A DNA stretch of 10,365 nt from Candidatus Dadabacteria bacterium RIFCSPHIGHO2_12_FULL_53_21 (GTDB lineage: Bacteria; Desulfobacterota_D; UBA1144; Nemesobacterales; UBA2774): NCBI GenBank assembly GCA_001775255.1, contig MFCJ01000142.1, positions 2,634 through 12,998 of the forward strand, given 5' to 3'. The translations under genes and the position numbers were made by a program. The notes beneath the pieces are model-generated. The model worked only from the letters and a program-made list of their open reading frames with translations, did not search any database and was not told where the DNA came from. Below are positions 6,545 through 10,365 of this stretch, one piece after another (within the stretch, counting starts at the first letter, position 1; the number at the start of each line of letters is the position of its first letter).

Positions 6545-6648
6545 AATGGAGTCTCCGTGTCGTTGGATATCTTGAAGTCAGAACTGAATACTGCAATAAA
6601 GAGTATTACATAGTACAGTAACATTTTCCCTTCATGCCCGCCCGAGAA

Positions 6649-7749
6649 TCATTGCCTTACATGCCTCTGCTCCGCTCTGCCTGCCCGTATATGAAAGACC
6701 CTCATCTCGCCCCTGAGCCTGATCTCCCCGAGAGTCGTCGACGTAATGAATATCTGTCCTGAAAACTCGTCGAGGAGACTGAAGAGGAACCCCTTTCTCC
6801 GCTCGTCGAGCTCGCTCGTAACGTCGTCGAGAAGGAGGACCGGGGTCTTGCCGAGCAAGTCCCTGACAAGATCGATCTCGGACGACTTCAGCGCGAGCGC
6901 AAGGTTTTTTGACTCGCCCTGGGACGCGAAGAGTGACGCGTCGTTACCGCGTATCGTGAACCCCACGAGGTCCCTGTGAGGCCCGAAAGTCGTATGCCCC
7001 CTCCTCCTGTCCTTTTCGAACCTTGCAGCCAGCTCCTTTCTGAACCCTTCCGCGAGGTCATCCGTTAACGCGGCCGAGCTCCTGTAATGGATGCCCACGT
7101 CCGCATCGTCCCCGGACGTGAGCCGGTATATACGCCTCAGGTGCGGGAGTATCTTCTCTATATACCGGAGCCTCCTCGACACGACGAGGCTCCCGGTCTC
7201 GGCGAGCTTTTCATCCCAGACCTCGAGCATCCCCGGGGTGAGACCGGACGCTTTAGCCAGGACAGCGTTCCTCTGGAGGAGTGATCTGTGGTAGAGCTTG
7301 AGGTCCCGGAGATGAGCGGGCTCGAGCGAGCAGATAAGGGCGTCCAGATACCTCCGCCTCCCCTGGGGGCTCCCCTTGACGAGCTCGATGTCGGAGGGGA
7401 GGAAAGATACGACGTTATACCTGCCCACTATCCTGGATGTCCTGTAAACGATCTTTCCGTTGAGCGTGATCGTCTTCTTCTCGCCGCGGAGGTGCACATG
7501 CACCTCGTCAAGCCCCGCCTCCGATTCCACCTCGCCCTTAATCCTGCATTCCGTGGAGCCGAAGCTGACGAGCTCCCCGAACCTCACCTGCTTGAAGGGC
7601 TTCTGCATCAGGAGGAGGTGTATGGCCTCCAGCAGGTTTGTCTTACCCTGCGCGTTGTCACCGTATATGAGGTTTATTCTCTCGTGGAAAGAAAAATTTT
7701 CGGCCGCATAGGACCTGAAGTTTCTTAGTATTAAGGATTTCAGTATCAC
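6649..7749 (-). CDS. recF: DNA replication and repair protein RecF
   Basis: A 366-aa cytoplasmic SMC/ABC-like ATPase of the usual RecF length. RecF acts with RecO and RecR to load RecA on gapped DNA in recombinational repair. The N-terminus ILKSLILRNFRSY is diagnostic, followed by Walker A GDNAQGKT (30-37). The central part holds FLPSDIELVKGSPQGRRRYLD (116-136), a conserved RecF segment. Further on are the signature SQGE (276-279), Walker B VLLLDD (304-309) and the D-loop SELD (312-315). The start is GTG at 7749, set by the conserved first residues; its ribosome binding site is weak. The promoter at 7779-7807 is good. The gene is divergent from cdc48, and neither dnaA, dnaN nor gyrB is visible beside it, unlike the common origin-linked arrangement. 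Confidence 0.96.
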   Translation of the reverse strand: MILKSLILRNFRSYAAENFSFHERINLIYGDNAQGKTNLLEAIHLLLMQKPFKQVRFGELVSFGSTECRIKGEVESEAGLDEVHVHLRGEKKTITLNGKIVYRTSRIVGRYNVVSFLPSDIELVKGSPQGRRRYLDALICSLEPAHLRDLKLYHRSLLQRNAVLAKASGLTPGMLEVWDEKLAETGSLVVSRRLRYIEKILPHLRRIYRLTSGDDADVGIHYRSSAALTDDLAEGFRKELAARFEKDRRRGHTTFGPHRDLVGFTIRGNDASLFASQGESKNLALALKSSEIDLVRDLLGKTPVLLLDDVTSELDERRKGFLFSLLDEFSGQIFITSTTLGEIRLRGEMRVFHIRAGRAEQRHVRQ

Positions 7750-7756
7750 GGAGTCG

Positions 7757-7786
7757 TTGTCGATGATGAGTTAGAAAAATTATAAT
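7757..7786 (+). promoter_or_regulatory. Candidate distal promoter of cdc48 (TTGTCG-18-TATAAT)
   Basis: TTGTCG (7757-7762, 4/6) and TATAAT (7781-7786, 6/6) are separated by 18 bp on the plus strand. A transcript starting near 7793 would have a leader of about 87 nt before the cdc48 ATG. Its -10 overlaps the recF -10 on the opposite strand (shared ATTATAAT), so the two promoters would compete. Confidence 0.35.
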
Positions 7787-7807
7787 AAAGAAGAAAGGTT
7801 TATTCAA
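7779..7807 (-). promoter_or_regulatory. Promoter of recF (TTGAAT-17-TATAAT)
   Basis: On the minus strand the -35 is TTGAAT (7802-7807) and the -10 is a perfect TATAAT (7779-7784) with 17 bp between. Transcription would start near 7772 and give a leader of about 22 nt before the GTG. The same TTGAAT -35 is used by the promoter at 2428-2456. Confidence 0.55.
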
Positions 7808-7834
7808 ACGGCATCTCCCGCCGCCAAAAGTTTC

Positions 7835-7863
7835 TTGACCCTAAAAAGGGTGAACGGTATTAT
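7835..7863 (+). promoter_or_regulatory. Strong promoter of cdc48 (TTGACC-17-TATTAT)
   Basis: TTGACC (7835-7840, 5/6) and TATTAT (7858-7863, 5/6) are separated by exactly 17 bp, the best sigma-70 match found in the window. Transcription would start near 7870, about 10 nt before the ATG at 7880, so the mRNA would be almost leaderless. The TTG of the -35 is also the first codon of the longest open frame, so that long start cannot be on transcripts from this promoter. Confidence 0.5.
7838..7851. promoter_or_regulatory. Inverted repeat ACCCT-N4-AGGGT inside the cdc48 promoter
   Basis: A perfect 5-bp inverted repeat with an AAAA centre begins in the -35 and fills most of the spacer up to 7851. A repressor bound here would block RNA polymerase. 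It does not match the CIRCE heat-shock element. The short arms mean chance is possible. Confidence 0.3.
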
Positions 7864-7879
7864 CTACTTAGGTAATCGA

Positions 7880-10030
7880 ATGATAGCACTCAAGATATGC
7901 GAGTTGGCGAAAAAGGACGCGGGCAAGGGTTTCGCTCGTCTGAACCCGGGAGATATGCGCGAGATCGGGGTCGATGCGTGGGACCTCGTCGAGATAGGCG
8001 GGAAGAGAAAAACGGTCGTACGCGTCATGCCGCTCGACAAGTCCCTTCCCGATAAATCGATAATCGAGATAGACGGAGTGACCAGGGAAAACGCGCGCGT
8101 CGAGCTCGACGAGCACGTATTCGTAAAGAAGATAGAAAACAAATCGGCAACCAAGGTCGTGCTCGCTCCAAGGAATCTGGACGTCCTGTATAACGGCAAC
8201 GAAAACAAGTACCTGCTCGACAGGCTCGACGGGTACCCCATCACGGTGGGCGACAAGATACGCGTCAAACTCCCCAACTCGGGGCTCGAAGACTTTCAGG
8301 TCATAGGAGTGATACCGTCCGATTCCTCGACCATAAGATCCACGACCAAGGTGGACATAAAACGGAAACCGAAAGTAAAGTTCGACAGCTCCCGCGTGAG
8401 CTTCCAGGACATCGGGGGCCTGAAAGAACAGATAACGAAGGTGAGGGAAATCGTCGAGCTCCCTCTCAAATACCCCCAGCTCTTCGACAAGCTCGGGATC
8501 GACCCGCCGAGGGGTATCCTCCTGGTAGGTCCCCCCGGGAGCGGCAAAACGCTCCTTGCAAAGGCGATCGCGCACGAGACCAATGCCAATTTTCAGGTAA
8601 TAAACGGCCCGGAGATAATGCACAAATTTTACGGGGAGAGCGAGGCGAGGCTCCGCGATATATTCGAGATAGCCACGAGGAACCAGCCGTCGATAATATT
8701 CCTCGACGAGCTCGACGCCATCGCGCCCAAGAGGGACAAGGTCTCGGGAGACGTGGAGAAAAGAATCGTCTCACAGCTCCTCTCGCTCATGGACGGCCTC
8801 AAGCACAGGGGGAATATCGTCGTCATAGGGGCGACCAACCTTCCGTCCGCGATCGACCCGGCGCTCAGGAGACCGGGGAGGTTCGACCGGGAAGTAGCGC
8901 TCGAAGTGCCCGACCGGAACGGACGGGCGCAGATACTGGACGTGCACACCCGCGGAATGCCTTTAGACGACGACATCGACCTCGACCGCCTGGCCGACAT
9001 GACGCACGGTTTCGTAGGGGCCGACTTAGAGAACCTATGCCGTGAAGCCGCGATGAAATCTCTCAGGAAAACCCTCCCCGATTACGACGACGGGGAAGAA
9101 GAGTTTATGTTCAAGAACGGGAATATTACGCCCATCAGGGTGGGCATGGGCGACTTCATGGAAGCGCTCAAGGAAGTCGAGCCGTCGGCCATAAGGGAGA
9201 TTTTCGTCGAGATATCCGAGGTCACATGGGACGATATCGGAGGGCTCAGAGAAATAAAGGACAAGCTCGTTGAGGCCGTGATATGGCCGATAATTCACAA
9301 AGACCTCTTCGAAATCACGGACACGAAAGCGCCCAAGGGGATTCTCCTCTGCGGCCCGCCGGGGACGGGTAAGACGCTCCTCGCGAAGGCGCTCGCCAAT
9401 CAGAGCGGGGCTAACTTCATTTCCGTAAAAGGGGCGGAGCTCCTTTCGAAATACGTAGGCGAATCCGAGCAGGCAGTGAGGGAGGTGTTCAAAAAGGCGA
9501 AACAGGTCGCCCCCTGTATAGTCTTCTTCGACGAGATAGACGCGCTTGCGCCCCCCAGGAGGGGGTCCGACGGAACCCGCGTATCGGAGAGGGTCGTGAG
9601 TCAGCTCCTCACCGAAATGGACGGCGTCGAGGATTTGAGGGAGGTCCTCATACTCGCGGCCACGAACAGGATAGATATCGTCGACCCGGCCCTTCTCAGG
9701 TCGGGCAGGTTCGACCTCATATTCAATATCCCGTATCCGGACGACGACGAGCTGTACGAGATCCTCAAGATCCACACACGGGGAAAGCCGATTGCGAAGG
9801 AAGCGAAGCTGAAGGATATCGCCCGCAAAACCTCAGGGCTGTCGGGCGCGGATATCAAGCTTGTGTGCCAGAGGGCGTCGATTATCGCCATAAGGGAGCA
9901 CCTCGGGAACAGGAAAAAAGCCATAAGGATCACCGAGGGACACTTTGACGAGGCGCTTGACGAGCTCAGGACCAAGATCATAGCGAACTCGGAAATAAAT
10001 AACGTGCGCCCGGACAAAGAGATTGTCTGA
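7880..10030 (+). CDS. Cdc48/p97/VAT-type double AAA+ ATPase (unfoldase)
   Basis: A 716-aa protein with the whole Cdc48 architecture. The N-terminal double-psi barrel and second N subdomain span about 1-165 and include GKRKTVVRV and GYPITVGDKIRV. D1 has Walker A GPPGSGKT (217-224), Walker B with D276-E277 and GRFD. D2 has Walker A GPPGTGKT (492-499), Walker B with D551-E552 and GRFD. Both sites look competent. Pore loops are KFYGES in D1 and KYVGES in D2, both aromatic as in archaeal VAT, whereas eukaryotic p97 D1 is not. Hexamers of this family unfold proteins in the cytoplasm by threading. The C-terminus ends PDKEIV and lacks the HbYX proteasome-docking motif. The ATG at 7880 is chosen over TTG 7835 because the family begins with this MIALKICELAKKDAGKG segment, AGGT precedes it, and the TTG is inside the promoter. 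The prepilin peptidase gene overlaps its end. Confidence 0.95.
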   Translation: MIALKICELAKKDAGKGFARLNPGDMREIGVDAWDLVEIGGKRKTVVRVMPLDKSLPDKSIIEIDGVTRENARVELDEHVFVKKIENKSATKVVLAPRNLDVLYNGNENKYLLDRLDGYPITVGDKIRVKLPNSGLEDFQVIGVIPSDSSTIRSTTKVDIKRKPKVKFDSSRVSFQDIGGLKEQITKVREIVELPLKYPQLFDKLGIDPPRGILLVGPPGSGKTLLAKAIAHETNANFQVINGPEIMHKFYGESEARLRDIFEIATRNQPSIIFLDELDAIAPKRDKVSGDVEKRIVSQLLSLMDGLKHRGNIVVIGATNLPSAIDPALRRPGRFDREVALEVPDRNGRAQILDVHTRGMPLDDDIDLDRLADMTHGFVGADLENLCREAAMKSLRKTLPDYDDGEEEFMFKNGNITPIRVGMGDFMEALKEVEPSAIREIFVEISEVTWDDIGGLREIKDKLVEAVIWPIIHKDLFEITDTKAPKGILLCGPPGTGKTLLAKALANQSGANFISVKGAELLSKYVGESEQAVREVFKKAKQVAPCIVFFDEIDALAPPRRGSDGTRVSERVVSQLLTEMDGVEDLREVLILAATNRIDIVDPALLRSGRFDLIFNIPYPDDDELYEILKIHTRGKPIAKEAKLKDIARKTSGLSGADIKLVCQRASIIAIREHLGNRKKAIRITEGHFDEALDELRTKIIANSEINNVRPDKEIV

Positions 10031-10365
10031 GAGAGAAGCCCTCCCGTATTTATTTTCATTCATACTGGGATCCGTTATCGGCAGTTTTCTGAACGTTTGC
10101 ATCTACAGGCTGCCGATGGGGGAATCCATCGTCTTCCCGCCCTCTCACTGCACGTCGTGCGGAAGGGCGATCAGGTTCTACAACAATATCCCGATACTGA
10201 GCTATCTGATACTCAAGGGGAGGTGCAGAGATTGCGGCTCGCGTATTCCTATCCAATATCCGGCGGTCGAGTTGATCTCCGGCATCGCGCTCACGGGCCT
10301 ATATTACAAATTCGGCCTCTCGCTCGATACTTTATTTTATGCAATGCTCACATATTCGCTCATCG
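10023..10365 (+). CDS. Type IV prepilin peptidase / N-methyltransferase, partial at right edge
   Basis: The first 114 codons of a PilD/GspO-type inner-membrane enzyme that cleaves the leader of type IV prepilins or type II secretion pseudopilins and methylates the new N-terminus. After a short start the protein has a first membrane helix with GSVIGSFLNVCIYRLP (residues 16-31), a family hallmark. Next comes the cytoplasmic loop with two CxxC pairs (HCTSCG and RCRDCG) that bind zinc and flank NNIPILSYLILKG, followed by QYPAVELISG and further hydrophobic sequence. The catalytic aspartates lie beyond the window. The start is most likely TTG at 10023, which overlaps the cdc48 stop by 8 bp, so translation may be coupled; no ATG or GTG precedes the first helix in frame. 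No pilin or secretion genes are visible here. Confidence 0.92.
   Translation, partial: MSEREALPYLFSFILGSVIGSFLNVCIYRLPMGESIVFPPSHCTSCGRAIRFYNNIPILSYLILKGRCRDCGSRIPIQYPAVELISGIALTGLYYKFGLSLDTLFYAMLTYSLI

Noticed and set aside
6545..6648. Separate promoter for the thioesterase gene
   Set aside because: The 104-bp gap contains TATA-like words such as TACTAT but none with a matching -35 at 16-18 bp; read-through from recF is more likely.
7835..7879. TTG 7835 or GTG 7850 as the cdc48 start
   Set aside because: The TTG coincides with a good -35 box, the GTG has its purine-rich stretch directly against it without spacing, and the conserved family N-terminus begins at ATG 7880 with AGGT at a proper distance.
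7868..9775. Two long minus-strand open frames of 251 and 246 codons opposite cdc48
   Set aside because: They are antisense to the well-conserved N, D1 and D2 domains and show no family features; long shadow frames are expected where third positions are GC-rich.
1..10365. tRNA, rRNA, CRISPR array, insertion sequence or attachment site
   Set aside because: I found no cloverleaf, regularly spaced repeat set, transposase motif or long terminal repeat when reading both strands by eye.

Overview
The window looks like part of the chromosome of a Gram-negative-type bacterium. It carries a lipoprotein signal, Sec signal peptides, a DsbD-type periplasmic domain, RecF and a type IV prepilin peptidase. 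Third codon positions are mostly G or C, and TTG and GTG starts occur alongside ATG. A full-length archaeal/eukaryotic-type Cdc48 unfoldase is also present; this is uncommon in bacteria and known mainly from scattered, often uncultured lineages. I cannot name the taxon from this sequence. I see no rRNA, tRNA, CRISPR array, transposase or phage gene.

Region 1 (about 1-2456) is a minus-strand stress and envelope block. From upstream to downstream it holds an unrecognised exported 224-aa protein with a good promoter, a small glycine-zipper lipoprotein, and a cytoplasmic J-domain protein fused to two universal-stress (Usp) domains. The far left edge may hold the last 24 codons of a plus-strand membrane protein.

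Region 2 (2457-5074) is a convergent pair whose stop codons lie 1 bp apart. The plus-strand member is an MbfA/VIT-type iron-transport membrane domain, broken by a single frameshift that falls exactly on a GC-rich hairpin. The minus-strand member is a 676-aa type II NADH:quinone oxidoreductase extended by a cyclic-nucleotide-binding domain and a CBS pair, so a respiratory enzyme with two built-in ligand-sensing modules.

Region 3 (5163-7749) is a minus-strand run: recF, a PaaI-type hotdog thioesterase, and a stand-alone exported DsbD-N-like protein. It probably reads on towards the NADH dehydrogenase. RecF is away from the dnaA-dnaN genes it often accompanies.

Region 4 (7750-10365) is the divergent recF/cdc48 control region, then cdc48 and, overlapping its end by 8 bp, a prepilin peptidase gene cut by the window edge. 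The best promoter for cdc48 implies an almost leaderless mRNA and an ATG start at 7880 rather than the longer TTG start.

No single previously undescribed system is demonstrated. The most original material is a set of unusual domain combinations (J-Usp-Usp; NDH-2-cNMP-CBS) beside a bacterial Cdc48, a theme of stress sensing, protein quality control and redox control.
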